Assembly (NCBI GenBank): GCA_934281515.1
Contig: CAKQXG010000005.1
Span: 1 to 44,265 of the forward strand
Origin: an uncultured Clostridia bacterium
GTDB taxonomy: Bacteria > Bacillota > Clostridia > Christensenellales > CAG-314
DNA: 44,265 bases
Reading direction: 5' to 3'
Part shown: positions 1 through 7,977 of the stretch, one piece after another
How the letters are laid out: each line of letters opens with the position of its first letter
Position numbering within the stretch: position 1 is the stretch's first letter
The notes under the pieces: generated by a model
The model's database searches: none
Told to the model about the DNA's origin: nothing
Seen by the model: the letters and a program-made list of their open reading frames with translations, nothing else
Program-made: the position numbers and the translations under genes

Positions 1-104
1 TCCTCGAACCCGCGTTCAAGGAAACTCAAAAAATGCCCGTTTTAATTGAAATTAGAGGATAAAACTATGATTTTTATTACTAAAAGGTGTTCGTGCGAGG
101 TTAA

Positions 105-599
105 ACAAACGCACAAACGGAAAAAGCCATTGCCAACCTTATAAAAGCGTTAGAAGCAGGCATTTTCAGCGACACCACCAAGGCTCGCTTGGACGAGTTG
201 GAAAACAGAAAAACTTTGCTTGAGTTACAACTACAAAACGCTAAATTGCAAGACAAAAACGCTCTTACCGAAAAGAAGATTTTACAGTACATAAACCAAG
301 CCAAAAACTTAAATCCAAAGCTCTTGATACCCTTACTGGTAAAAAATATTTTTGTAACAAAGGAGCGTGTGGACATCGAATTAAATTACACGCAATTCGA
401 CAAAGAAGCCGACGCCCAAAACAGAAAACCATACGGCATAAACAAATGCGACCCCGACGGAATTGACAATCCCGATCGGGGTTTTTGCTATCTTGAGATA
501 CCTGCGACAGCCTTAATTTCATATAACATTTTGCATTCTATGCATAAAAACCCACGAAATAGGCTACTGGTAATAACTGTTAGAATCTATATAAAATAG
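105..599 (+). pseudogene. C-terminal remnant of a serine site-specific recombinase
   Basis: The reading frame that opens after a stop at 102-104 encodes a coiled-coil segment (EKAIANLIKALEAG, then ARLDELENRK) followed by a stretch ending VKNIFVTKERVDIELNYT. This pattern is typical of the C-terminal part of resolvase/invertase-type recombinases, where a leucine-rich coiled coil precedes a short beta-rich tail (the 'I-x-I-x-F-x-Y' type motif). The N-terminal catalytic domain with the nucleophilic serine and the zinc-ribbon region are absent, and an in-frame stop blocks the upstream frame. The residues after about 390 look unlike a recombinase tail, and the DNA there contains a terminator-like palindrome, so the true end may have been lost as well. 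I infer the debris of an old integrative element or transposon next to dnaA. No start codon can be assigned; the frame could begin at TTG 189 only by accident. Confidence 0.55.
452..486 (+). terminator. terminator-like hairpin inside the recombinase remnant
   Basis: CCCCGA at 452-457 can pair with TCGGGG at 476-481, or CCCGATCGGG at 471-480 can form its own palindrome. Five T residues follow directly. It probably ended transcription of the original recombinase gene, or of whatever was fused to it. Confidence 0.4.
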
Positions 600-1140
600 C
601 CATTTTTGACCCGTTTTTGGGCTTTTTGACCCCAAAAACACCCCATTTCTCGCTCCAAAGGTGTTCAAGCCCGTCAAAGTCCCCTTCCCCATACCCCTAC
701 CCTTTTAAAAACTTTCAGTAGGGGTAATGTCAACTGGTATGCGCCTACCGCAGACTAGTTTTTCCGTCTAAGGTGACAATTCAGAGTTAGATATATTCAT
801 TTATCAAGCACTGTTTTTTTTATTCCGTTTATTTTTATAGCGTGTACGCATTGACCAAGCCTGTCAACAACTTAATAAGCAAGTAGTAATTTTTGTTGCC
901 GCCTGCGTAGTACAGGAAGGTCCATCGGATATGCGCATGAACACCCGACAAAATTGCAAATTTTGAAAATCTTGGGAGTTTTGTTGCCGATGTTGCATTT
1001 ATCGCGTTGTTTTGTTATGAAAATGTTTTTTTATACAATTTCTTACTTGCCAGTTTATTGAAGCAGCCGACAAAATTTTTTATTGGGTTTGGCGCACGCG
1101 GTCATACAAAAAACAAACATCGGTAAATTTTACTCAACAC
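600..1140. other. Gene-free stretch upstream of dnaA
   Basis: No credible gene. The segment about 681-715 is an inverted partial copy of the sequence at about 2985-3020 (it contains CCTTCCCCATACCCCTACCC followed by TTTTAAAAACTTTC), so it is one arm of the hairpin-repeat family described below. No TTATCCACA-type DnaA box is visible here, which is unusual for the region upstream of dnaA. Confidence 0.5.
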
Positions 1141-1169
1141 TTGCAAAAAAAGACAAAAACATTTATAAT
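1141..1169 (+). promoter_or_regulatory. dnaA promoter, apparently giving a leaderless mRNA
   Basis: A -35 TTGCAA (1141-1146), a 17-base spacer and a perfect -10 TATAAT (1164-1169) stand directly before the dnaA ATG at 1179. The predicted transcription start (about 1176) is within a few bases of the start codon. No Shine-Dalgarno sequence precedes the ATG, unlike most genes in this window. Confidence 0.6.
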
Positions 1170-1178
1170 GGTAGTACT

Positions 1179-2543
1179 ATGCTTAAACTAAGTCAAATTT
1201 GGAACAATATTTTGTTGGAGACCGAAGCAAAGGTGTCCACGTTGGCGTACGATTTGTACATCAACCCCCTGCAACCGGTGGGCATACACAAGGACCACCT
1301 TATTTTGCTTGCCGAAAGCCGCACTTTGCGCGACCTCGTCACTCGCAACTACAAGGAAATCCTTAAAAAAAGCACCAACGCCGTGTTTCCGTCGATAATC
1401 GACATCGACATCATTACCGAGGACGACATACCCAACCTCAGCACCGTCGAACAGGAAGTAGACATACCTGTCAGCAACAACTACCTGTCGGAAACCGACG
1501 TAAAGCCCAACTTTATTTCGCAGTACACCTTTGACAACTTTGTCGTGGGCAGCAGCAACCGCTACGCCGAGGCAATAGCGCGCTCGGTTGCCGAAAACCC
1601 TGCCGTCACCTACAACCCCGTCTTTTTGTGGGGAGGCGTGGGACTAGGCAAAACGCACCTTATGCACGCCATAGGCAACAGCATACAGCGCAACTTTCCC
1701 GAAAAGAAAATCGTGTACGTAACATGCGACCAGTTTGTAAACGAGTTTATCGAATCTATCCACAACAACACCAACCCCGACGCAACCAAGAACTTCCGCG
1801 ACAAGTACCGCAAGGTTGATGTGCTGATGATGGACGACGTGCAGTTTTTGGCAGGCAAAGAAGGTACGCAGGAAGAAATGTTCCACACTTTCAACGAGCT
1901 GTACCTTGCCGGCAAACAAATCATACTCAGCAGCGACCGTCCCCCAAAGGAAATCAAGATTGCCGACCGCCTTAAAACTCGTTTTGCGTTCGGCGTGATT
2001 GCCGACATTCAACCGCCTAACCTCGAAACGCGCATTGCCATTCTGCAAAAAAAGTGCAACGCCAAAAATTACAACATCAACTTTAACGTGCTTGAACTGA
2101 TTGCCGAAAAAATAACCAGCAACATCCGTGAAATGGAAGGTATGCTCAACCGCATTGTAAGTTACAGCACGCTTGTCGGCGGCGACCCTAACGACCTAAA
2201 CATCGTCAACGACGCCCTACGCGACTACGCCGACGCCAGCACCGATATTATCACCATAGACCACATAGTACAAAACACTTGCGACTACTTCCACGTGTCT
2301 TGCGACGAAATCGTCGGCAAGAAGAAGAATAAGGAAATTGTCATTCCGCGCCAGATTTGTATATACCTTATTTGCGATATTCTCGGGCAAAGCGTACCGC
2401 TTGTGTCCATAGGAGAGTACTTCGGCGGACGGGATCACACCACCGTAATGCACGCACGCGACAAGATAAGCCAGGAAATAAAAACAAACGACGTCATCGC
2501 CAACCAGGTGAAAGACATCAAAGATAAAATTTATAATAGATAG
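1179..2543 (+). CDS. dnaA: Chromosomal replication initiator DnaA
   Basis: This is the AAA+ initiator that binds DnaA boxes, melts the origin and loads the helicase. The protein of 454 residues has the usual length and order: N-terminal domain I (SQIWNNILLE), a variable linker, the AAA+ core with Walker A GGVGLGKTH near residue 151, Walker B VLMMDDVQFL, a sensor segment SSDRPPKEI, and domain IV with the DNA-binding signature GGRDHTTVMHA near residue 415. The frame is open further upstream to 1083, but homology to the family starts at MLKLSQIW, so I choose ATG 1179; the upstream extension overlaps the promoter. The gene does not lead into dnaN; it points at it, with two minus-strand genes and repeats in between. 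A repeat hairpin sits 18 bases after the stop and may end the transcript. Confidence 0.97.
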   Translation: MLKLSQIWNNILLETEAKVSTLAYDLYINPLQPVGIHKDHLILLAESRTLRDLVTRNYKEILKKSTNAVFPSIIDIDIITEDDIPNLSTVEQEVDIPVSNNYLSETDVKPNFISQYTFDNFVVGSSNRYAEAIARSVAENPAVTYNPVFLWGGVGLGKTHLMHAIGNSIQRNFPEKKIVYVTCDQFVNEFIESIHNNTNPDATKNFRDKYRKVDVLMMDDVQFLAGKEGTQEEMFHTFNELYLAGKQIILSSDRPPKEIKIADRLKTRFAFGVIADIQPPNLETRIAILQKKCNAKNYNINFNVLELIAEKITSNIREMEGMLNRIVSYSTLVGGDPNDLNIVNDALRDYADASTDIITIDHIVQNTCDYFHVSCDEIVGKKKNKEIVIPRQICIYLICDILGQSVPLVSIGEYFGGRDHTTVMHARDKISQEIKTNDVIANQVKDIKDKIYNR

Positions 2544-2560
2544 TTTTGAAAATAAGATTT

Positions 2561-2655
2561 GTGGGGAGAAACCTTTTCGTTGAAAAGCGTTTCTCCCCAC
2601 ACCCCTTTTCCAAAAGCTTTTGAGTAGATTTTTTAGGGGAAAAGTTTTGCAAATG
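2561..2655. repeat. Hairpin repeat, member A (after dnaA)
   Basis: A long stem is formed by GTGGGGAGAAAC and GTTTCTCCCCAC (2561-2600), with a pairing CTTTTC/GAAAAG core. It is followed by CACCCC, a CAAAAGCTTTTG palindrome (2611-2622) and a tail ending AAAAGTTTTGCAAA. Member D at 4471-4556 has the same architecture and the same tail. It may serve as the dnaA terminator, but it lacks a clean T-tract. Confidence 0.75.
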
Positions 2656-2761
2656 ATAGTAATTGTCGGTAAAATCTTGTTTTTTGAATAGATAGAATTT
2701 GTCGACGAGTACATTGTGATACTCGATACTAGTAATGGCAAGTACTGGGTAATGTTTGTTG

Positions 2762-2971
2762 TTACACAAAGTAAGTACTACGAGATGCCGTGCATTATGT
2801 CACGCAAATTGTTCGGCATACCCCTGAACATACATACTTTACAGCCATAGCACTAGTCAAATTGTCGCTACGCACTGCGCTATTGCAACAATATGCTCAA
2901 TACACTACTTCCAAGCTTTTGGAAGTGGGGTTTGGGGCGAAACACTTTTCACCGAAAAGGTTTCGCCCCAA
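2762..2971. repeat. Repeat block with two hairpins, member B
   Basis: The segment includes a perfect 20-base palindrome with centre CCAAGCTTTTGG (2907-2926), also present at 4715-4734, and a stem of TTGGGGCGAAAC paired with GTTTCGCCCCAA type arms (2932-2971). The preceding bases (AAGTACTACGAGATGCC at about 2771) recur as AAGTACTAGGAGATGCC near 4572. The block is therefore one copy of a duplicated intergenic segment, not an isolated hairpin. Confidence 0.7.
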
Positions 2972-3008
2972 AAATTACTCCAACAAAAGTTTTTGAAAGG
3001 ATAGGGGT

Positions 3009-3052
3009 ATGGGGGAAGGGAAACTTGTTTCAACAAGTTTCCCTTCCCCCAT
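3009..3052. repeat. Hairpin repeat, member C, near-perfect 19-bp stem
   Basis: The arms GGGGGAAGGGAAACTTG and CAAGTTTCCCTTCCCCC enclose a 6-base loop. It stands 30 bases beyond the stop codon of the minus-strand zinc-ribbon gene, so it could end both that transcript and read-through from dnaA. Confidence 0.75.
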
Positions 3053-3081
3053 ATATCACTCTATTTCAACACAATCTTATA

Positions 3082-3492
3082 TTACAACTCTTCGTCACAA
3101 AGCATCAGAATGCCCGACACCATGTTTACGAAAATCAGCGTGCAAATCTTAAAGCCAAGGCTCACTTCTTCGTGGTTCTCTATTTTTTTGCAGTACGACA
3201 CGGTCATCGGAATCATCCACGCCAGCGGAATCAAAGCAAAGCCTGCCGCAACGCAGGATAGAATCATAAAAATCTTAGCAACCAACTTCATTGTTGCGTT
3301 GTCACTGCGTTTAGATTGCGTCGGTTGAGGCACGGAAGTGCTGTTTATGCTGTCGTTGTACATACCGTTGTTTTCGTTGAACGGGTCGGCGGCAAACGAG
3401 TCGCTGCTGCCTCCGACGACGGTACTGCCACATTTGTCGCAATACATCGCGTTATCGTCCAGTTGACGTCCGCATTTTGTGCAGAATTTCAT
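3082..3492 (-). CDS. Zinc-ribbon membrane protein
   Basis: Function unknown. The 136-residue product begins with a double-CxxC zinc ribbon (MKFCTKCGRQ, then MYCDKCGS), followed by a polar, Ser/Asn-rich linker (about residues 25-65) and two hydrophobic segments (about 69-95 and 113-131) separated by a charged loop (CKKIENHEEVS). Short proteins pairing an N-terminal zinc ribbon with membrane helices are common in Clostridia and are mostly uncharacterised. ATG 3492 is chosen because the ribbon starts there and AAGGAGAC lies 8 bases upstream; a longer frame to 3552 has no such site. It lies alone between dnaA and the phosphoesterase, with repeats on its 3' side. Confidence 0.8.
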   Translation of the reverse strand: MKFCTKCGRQLDDNAMYCDKCGSTVVGGSSDSFAADPFNENNGMYNDSINSTSVPQPTQSKRSDNATMKLVAKIFMILSCVAAGFALIPLAWMIPMTVSYCKKIENHEEVSLGFKICTLIFVNMVSGILMLCDEEL

Positions 3493-3646
3493 TGTATTTT
3501 GTCTCCTTGTGTATTGTATATTATTTTTTTGCATAACCGTAGTGCAAAGCATTCATGTCAAAGCGCACCGGTTGATTATCACTATACATCTATCAATATG
3601 TTTTGTCAATCAATACGGTACATACCTGTTTCCCACAACACTTCTG

Positions 3647-4447
3647 TTAATCTTCGATTACCAGACAATTGACAACCCGACTTACCGCAGTGCAAGCGTC
3701 GATAGCTATCACGCCGTCGGCGTAAAACGGCGAATAGTCGGCGTTTATGCCAAACTCGGCTCCGTTGCGGTCGCCTTCCAACTTGGCATGGCCGTAGCTG
3801 CAATGCCAATGTCCGCAAACGGTAGTCTTGCCGGGAACAATTGCGCCGTACTTGACGGCACAGTCCATGCCGTGCAACCAGCGAGCCGATTTCCACTCTT
3901 CAGCCGAAGCTTGTCGCCAATCGTCGTAGTACTTGTACTTGTTTAGTGCGCAAACATAGTCCTCCGCGCGCGTGGTACAGGGAAACCAACCGTGTACAAA
4001 CACATAGTTGTCCGTCTCAAAGTAGTCGCGCATTTGGGGCAAAATTTTGCGTACGTATGCGGATTTTTCCAATCGTCGCACCGTTTGCGCAGTAAAATTG
4101 TAGGCAAAGTCGAAGTCGCAATGCGCCAGTTGCAGCGCCGTGTCGAACGTACCGTTGGGGTAGTGCACGGTGTTGGCAATTCCGACGTACTGCATATAGT
4201 AGTCGAATCTGTCCAGCAAATCTTCGAACAAATCCTCGTGATTGCCCTTGACAAGCACTACTTCGTCGCGCTCCATCAAATCACACACAAAGTCCTGCAT
4301 CTCCAATGCCTGTCCTCCACGGTCCATCAGGTCGCCGCAAATAACAAGCTTGCGCGGCTCGACTTCGTCGTACCAACCGGCTTTCGTCAGTGCGGCAACC
4401 GTTTCGTCATAAAACCCGTGCGTGTCGGATATTACATAGTATTTCAT
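3647..4447 (-). CDS. Metallophosphoesterase, PPP/ApaH-like
   Basis: The 266-residue protein carries the calcineurin-like phosphoesterase motifs in order: SDTHG (residues 7-11, metal ligands), GDLMDRG (about 38-44), GNHE (about 68-71), a histidine in VHGWFP and CGHWHCSYGH near residue 220. GDxxDRG and GNHE are diagnostic of the PPP-type branch, which includes bacterial protein Ser/Thr phosphatases and symmetric Ap4A hydrolases. Which substrate applies here cannot be told. The start ATG has no strong Shine-Dalgarno; the upstream DNA runs straight into hairpin repeat D. It shares its strand with dnaN, but 470 bases of repeats separate the two, so co-transcription is uncertain. Confidence 0.85.
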   Translation of the reverse strand: MKYYVISDTHGFYDETVAALTKAGWYDEVEPRKLVICGDLMDRGGQALEMQDFVCDLMERDEVVLVKGNHEDLFEDLLDRFDYYMQYVGIANTVHYPNGTFDTALQLAHCDFDFAYNFTAQTVRRLEKSAYVRKILPQMRDYFETDNYVFVHGWFPCTTRAEDYVCALNKYKYYDDWRQASAEEWKSARWLHGMDCAVKYGAIVPGKTTVCGHWHCSYGHAKLEGDRNGAEFGINADYSPFYADGVIAIDACTAVSRVVNCLVIED

Positions 4448-4470
4448 ATTTTTTGAGGGAGAGAGTTTTT

Positions 4471-4556
4471 GCGGGGAAAACCTTTTTTACAAAAAGCGTT
4501 TTCCCCGCACCCCTTTCCAAAAATTTTGAATAGATTTTTAGAAAAAGTTTTGCAAA
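4471..4556. repeat. Hairpin repeat, member D
   Basis: The arms GCGGGGAAAA and TTTTCCCCGC (4471-4509) enclose a pairing CTTTTTT/AAAAAG segment, followed by CACCCCTTTCCAAAAATTTT and a tail ending AAAAAGTTTTGCAAA. It matches member A in both hairpin and tail, although the arm sequence has changed on both sides together, so pairing is kept. Confidence 0.75.
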
Positions 4557-4564
4557 GATTAAAA

Positions 4565-4901
4565 TTGTCGGCAAGTACTAGGAGATGCCTGTCATTTTAT
4601 TGAGCAAATTCATTTAGCATAACTTTAAATGTCAGCGTATACCGATACTACCGCCGTCGCATCGTTCAAATAGCGGCAACAAATTGTGCAATCGCAACAA
4701 CTTTGCAATACACTACTTCCAAGCTTTTGGAAGTGTGAACAACGATAACGGTAAAGTAAGTAATCAATGTTGTACAGCCGTAGCACAAACATATATTTGC
4801 CACTCGCGTTGCACCGAACAACACTTGCTTGCACCCCTACCCAAAGCTTTGGGAAAGAGGCACGGGGGAAAACACTTTTCACAGAAAAGGTTTTCCCCCG
4901 T
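4565..4901. repeat. Second copy of the duplicated intergenic block, members E and F
   Basis: The block holds the same 20-base palindrome as at 2907 (4715-4734), a CCCAAAGCTTTGGG palindrome (4840-4853) and a long stem made by ACGGGGGAAAAC with GTTTTCCCCCGT-type arms (4862-4901). The flanks (CAATACACTACTTCC before the palindrome, AAGTACTAGGAGATGCC near 4572) match the block at 2762-2971. It lies just after the dnaN stop codon, so the last stem may act as the dnaN terminator. Confidence 0.7.
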
Positions 4902-4918
4902 AATACCTACTCACAAAA

Positions 4919-6025
4919 CTATCTCATAGTATTTACAGGCAGAATAAAGTACAGCACTTCGTCGCTGTTGTTGACGGTAATAACGCAACCCATGTGCTTG
5001 GCAAATTCCATCTTGATGGTTTCGCCGTTGATGACGCGCAGGCAGTCGGCAAGGTAGCGGCTGTTGTAGGTGCTGTCGATATCCTTACCGGACAGCGACA
5101 CTGCGACGGTCTCTTTTGCCGTGCCGTACTGGCTGGTGGAAGATATGTTCATATTGTACTCGTCGATATTGAGCGACACAAGGTTGTTCTTTTCGGCGCG
5201 CGACATAATTGACGCCGTGGTTAGCGAACGCTCGAACACAGCCTTGTCGACAAGCAAAGTGCTGACAAACTCGCGCGGAACGATATTGTCGTACTTGATG
5301 TATTGTCCTGCCAGCAAGCGCGTAAACAGGCGCGTGTTGGGCAACTCGACAAGCATGTAGTTGTTTTCGATGTAGACATGCAGAACATCGTCCTCGTCAT
5401 CAAGCAACTTAAACAACTCGTTAAGGCTTCGCGCAGGTACCGTTGCGGAAATATGATCGACCGACTCTTCGAGCGGCTTTTTGGCAAGTGCAAAACGGTA
5501 ACCGTCTGTTGCAACGGCAGTAAGGCTGTAGCCAACCGCGTCAAAATTGACGCCTTTAAGCATCGGGCGGCTGTCGTCGGTCGCAACGCTGAACAACACG
5601 TTGTTGATGATTTCCTTAAGGTTGTGCTCGGCAATGGCAAGATAGCTGTTGCCGCCGACGTTTTCCACTTCGGGGTAGTCCTCGACGTCAAGCGTGGCAA
5701 TGTTGCACTCGCTGCCCGACGTGCTGACGTACAGGCGTGTGTCGTCGGACGTGTCAAGCGACACGTCGGTGTCGGTCTCGGCAATGTTGCGGATGTAGTC
5801 GGCAAAAATCTTGCCCGGCACAAGCATCGTGCCGCCGACAATTACATTGGCTTCGATGGTCTTTTCTATTGCAAGGTCCTTGTCCGTTGCGTACAGGGTC
5901 AGTTTGTCATCCTCTGCGGAGAACTTGATACACTCCAACACGGGACTGGCGTCCTTGCCCGACAATGCCTTGGATACCTTGGCTACTGCGTCGTTAAGAT
6001 CGATACTGTTTACGATTATTTTCAT
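4919..6025 (-). CDS. dnaN: DNA polymerase III beta subunit (sliding clamp)
   Basis: DnaN forms the dimeric ring that tethers the replicative polymerase to DNA. The 368-residue product has the normal length and the three-fold clamp architecture. Recognisable family stretches are MKIIVNSIDLNDAVAKVSKA at the N-terminus, ATDGYRFALAKK in the second domain (about residues 170-181) and the closing VLYFILPV. An AAGGAG site lies about 9 bases before ATG 6025. In most bacteria this gene follows dnaA in an operon; here it faces dnaA and has its own upstream region of more than 900 bases that contains DnaA-box-like sites, so its control is probably separate from dnaA and may involve DnaA directly. Confidence 0.96.
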   Translation of the reverse strand: MKIIVNSIDLNDAVAKVSKALSGKDASPVLECIKFSAEDDKLTLYATDKDLAIEKTIEANVIVGGTMLVPGKIFADYIRNIAETDTDVSLDTSDDTRLYVSTSGSECNIATLDVEDYPEVENVGGNSYLAIAEHNLKEIINNVLFSVATDDSRPMLKGVNFDAVGYSLTAVATDGYRFALAKKPLEESVDHISATVPARSLNELFKLLDDEDDVLHVYIENNYMLVELPNTRLFTRLLAGQYIKYDNIVPREFVSTLLVDKAVFERSLTTASIMSRAEKNNLVSLNIDEYNMNISSTSQYGTAKETVAVSLSGKDIDSTYNSRYLADCLRVINGETIKMEFAKHMGCVITVNNSDEVLYFILPVNTMR

Positions 6026-6247
6026 TTTGTACTCCTTTGCCGTATGGCGCGGTTGTTTGCGTGTTTTTTGTATAAATTATTGTTGATTTGAGTTACTTGT
6101 GCTGTCAATGTAAGTTGCTGTTAAAACGAACCCTCGAAATTACGTCGAAAATCAGGGTTGCCTACGATTGTTGTTTTGAGGTAAGGGGCAAGTTACGGAT
6201 CAACTCGTCAATGTCGATTTGCACGTTCGGCAGGGTGCAAGCAAAGT

Positions 6248-6395
6248 TTGTCCACACCGAATTCACAACAACTGTGGGTTACCCACAAGGTTTGTCCACA
6301 CGACCTATTTTGGCAATAGCACTAGATGTAGGTGTTTCACGGCTTTAAAACACAAGATGTAGGAGCAACATTTTCCATTGTACGAGTTGTCCACA
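6248..6395. promoter_or_regulatory. Cluster of DnaA-box-like sites upstream of dnaN
   Basis: TTGTCCACA occurs at 6248-6256, 6292-6300 and 6387-6395. Overlapping TGTGGGTTA / TTACCCACA sites form a perfect 15-base palindrome at 6273-6287. All differ by one base from TTATCCACA; TTGTCCACA is used as a DnaA box in some high-GC bacteria. The sites lie 220-370 bases upstream of dnaN. They could regulate dnaN or form a second initiator-binding locus. The rest of 6026-6953 shows no gene. Confidence 0.55.
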
Positions 6396-6894
6396 ACTCC
6401 ACAAACCCTATACACACTACTACTCTTGGAAGAATAACTAAATTGATAGTTCGTCCGGGAACGAACGCAGACATCAATAAAGTAATATCTCAAGCCTGAA
6501 TACTTACGTGTAGTTGTCTTTCTGTAAACCTTTGCCGTCGTAGTGTAATTAAGCGTAACGTTGTCCCTACGACACTTATTTATATTATACAATATATTAG
6601 TTAAAAAATCAATATTACAGCACTTGAAATTTGCCGCATTTATAAAATATCGTACGGGATTGTTTGCCATCGCTTTGTCTGTATGTACGTACACTATTTT
6701 AAAACGGACTTTACGCAGATAGGCGAACGCCGAACCGACTATTCGTATAAACGATCGTGTATATTGCGTATTTGCGAAGCAAGTCTGCTTAAAATTCTTG
6801 AAGGCAGGTGTGTTAGTAATGATAGTTTTGGGGCGGAAATTTTCCTTGCAAGACGTCACCGATACGCTTGAAAAGACTTATTTGCCTAAAACTA

Positions 6895-6923
6895 TTGAAA
6901 ATATGTACAAATTGTGGTACAAT
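6895..6923 (+). promoter_or_regulatory. degV-family gene promoter
   Basis: TTGAAA (6895-6900), a 17-base spacer and TACAAT (6918-6923) precede the start codon by about 30 bases. Confidence 0.6.
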
Positions 6924-6953
6924 GTCTAAAAAGAATTTAAGGAGCGCGATGTA

Positions 6954-7832
6954 ATGAGCGTTTTATTGATAGATGCCGACGGCGAACTGTGGTATACCCG
7001 TCAGGAAGCGTTGGGTGTGCAGTACATTGCCATGCCGTACAGTTACGGTGGCAATGAGTACTACTACGACCTTGGCAAGAACACCGACTTTGCGGAGTTT
7101 TACAAGGCAGTGCGTGGCGGCGAGGTACCAAAGACAATGGCACTCAATCCGCAGGAATACGAAGAAATACTTCGTCCGATTTTTGAAAGCGGACAAGACG
7201 TGTTGTATGTCAGCTTTTCGCATACGATGAGCGGCACTTTCGACCATCTCAATACTGCTTTGGCAACGTTGGCGGAGGAGTTTCCCGAACGCAAATGCAC
7301 AGTGTTTGATACCAAGTCTATAAGTGTTGGCGCAGGCATGCAAATGGAGTATGCCGCCGAGCTTAAAAACAGTGGCGCAACCGACGAACAAATAATAGAA
7401 GCGTTGCAACGTTTTACCGATCGCGTAGCCATGTACTTTGTTGTAGATGATTTGATGCACCTCAAGCGCGGCGGAAGATTGAGCGGTTTTGCTGCGTTTG
7501 CAGGCAGTTTACTCAGCTTGAAACCCGTGTTGACCACCGACGAAAACGGCAGTCTGGCAGTTATTGCCAAGAAAGCGGGTAAAAAGGCTGCTATGCGTAT
7601 GCTTGTAAACGAAGTCGTCGAACAACTGACCGGCACAGAGTTCCCCGTGTATGTACTTGACGCCGATTGCCCCGATGACGGCAAGTGGATTGCCGAACAA
7701 ATACGCATCGCACGTCCCGACGCTCAAATTGTGCGTCAGATGGTTGGGCCTGTAATCGGTTCGCATTGCGGTCCCGGCACGGTAGGCGTGATATTTATTG
7801 CCGACCAACGCCCGATACCTTTGAAAAAATAG
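6954..7832 (+). CDS. DegV family protein (fatty-acid-binding)
   Basis: The 292-residue product matches the DegV family, whose Firmicutes members act as FakB-type fatty-acid carriers handing substrate to the FakA kinase, although many paralogues remain unassigned. Visible signatures are the SFSHTMSGTF segment (about residues 86-95), which in the family contacts the acyl carboxylate, the VFDTKSISVGAGM segment (about 115-127), and LKRGGRLSG (about 172-180). AAGGAG lies 10 bases before ATG 6954. The gene has its own promoter and a strong terminator, so it appears monocistronic, with no fakA nearby. Confidence 0.88.
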   Translation: MSVLLIDADGELWYTRQEALGVQYIAMPYSYGGNEYYYDLGKNTDFAEFYKAVRGGEVPKTMALNPQEYEEILRPIFESGQDVLYVSFSHTMSGTFDHLNTALATLAEEFPERKCTVFDTKSISVGAGMQMEYAAELKNSGATDEQIIEALQRFTDRVAMYFVVDDLMHLKRGGRLSGFAAFAGSLLSLKPVLTTDENGSLAVIAKKAGKKAAMRMLVNEVVEQLTGTEFPVYVLDADCPDDGKWIAEQIRIARPDAQIVRQMVGPVIGSHCGPGTVGVIFIADQRPIPLKK

Positions 7833-7892
7833 CTCGCTCGGCAGGGTAAGCTGCGATGCGACATGTAAAAACGTTGTGATATAATTACGTAC

Positions 7893-7931
7893 AAACAGCC
7901 CGAAACATAATTGTTTCGAGCTGTTTTTTTT
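7893..7931 (+). terminator. Intrinsic terminator after degV-family gene
   Basis: An interrupted stem formed by AACAGC/GCTGTT and CGAAACA/TGTTTCG arms is followed by nine T residues. Confidence 0.85.
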
Positions 7932-7977
7932 TGTGCTGTCGTAAATTTTTTGTAACGTATTAGTTTTTTTTTGCTAC

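Noticed and set aside
1..62. Short frames open to the left edge, one ending at TAA 60-62
   Set aside because: Fewer than 20 codons are visible and two frames compete; no family can be recognised.
890..990. Possible structured RNA (SRP-like GGAAGG segment) upstream of dnaA
   Set aside because: The conserved SRP apical loop is absent and no consistent stem could be drawn.
6305..6859. A 184-codon minus-strand frame between dnaN and the degV-family gene
   Set aside because: No ribosome-binding site, a composition rich in Cys/Tyr/Asn from AT-rich DNA, and overlap with the DnaA-box cluster.
6819..6929. A 36-codon plus-strand frame ending just before the degV-family gene
   Set aside because: It spans the promoter of the next gene and has no ribosome-binding site, so it is likely chance.
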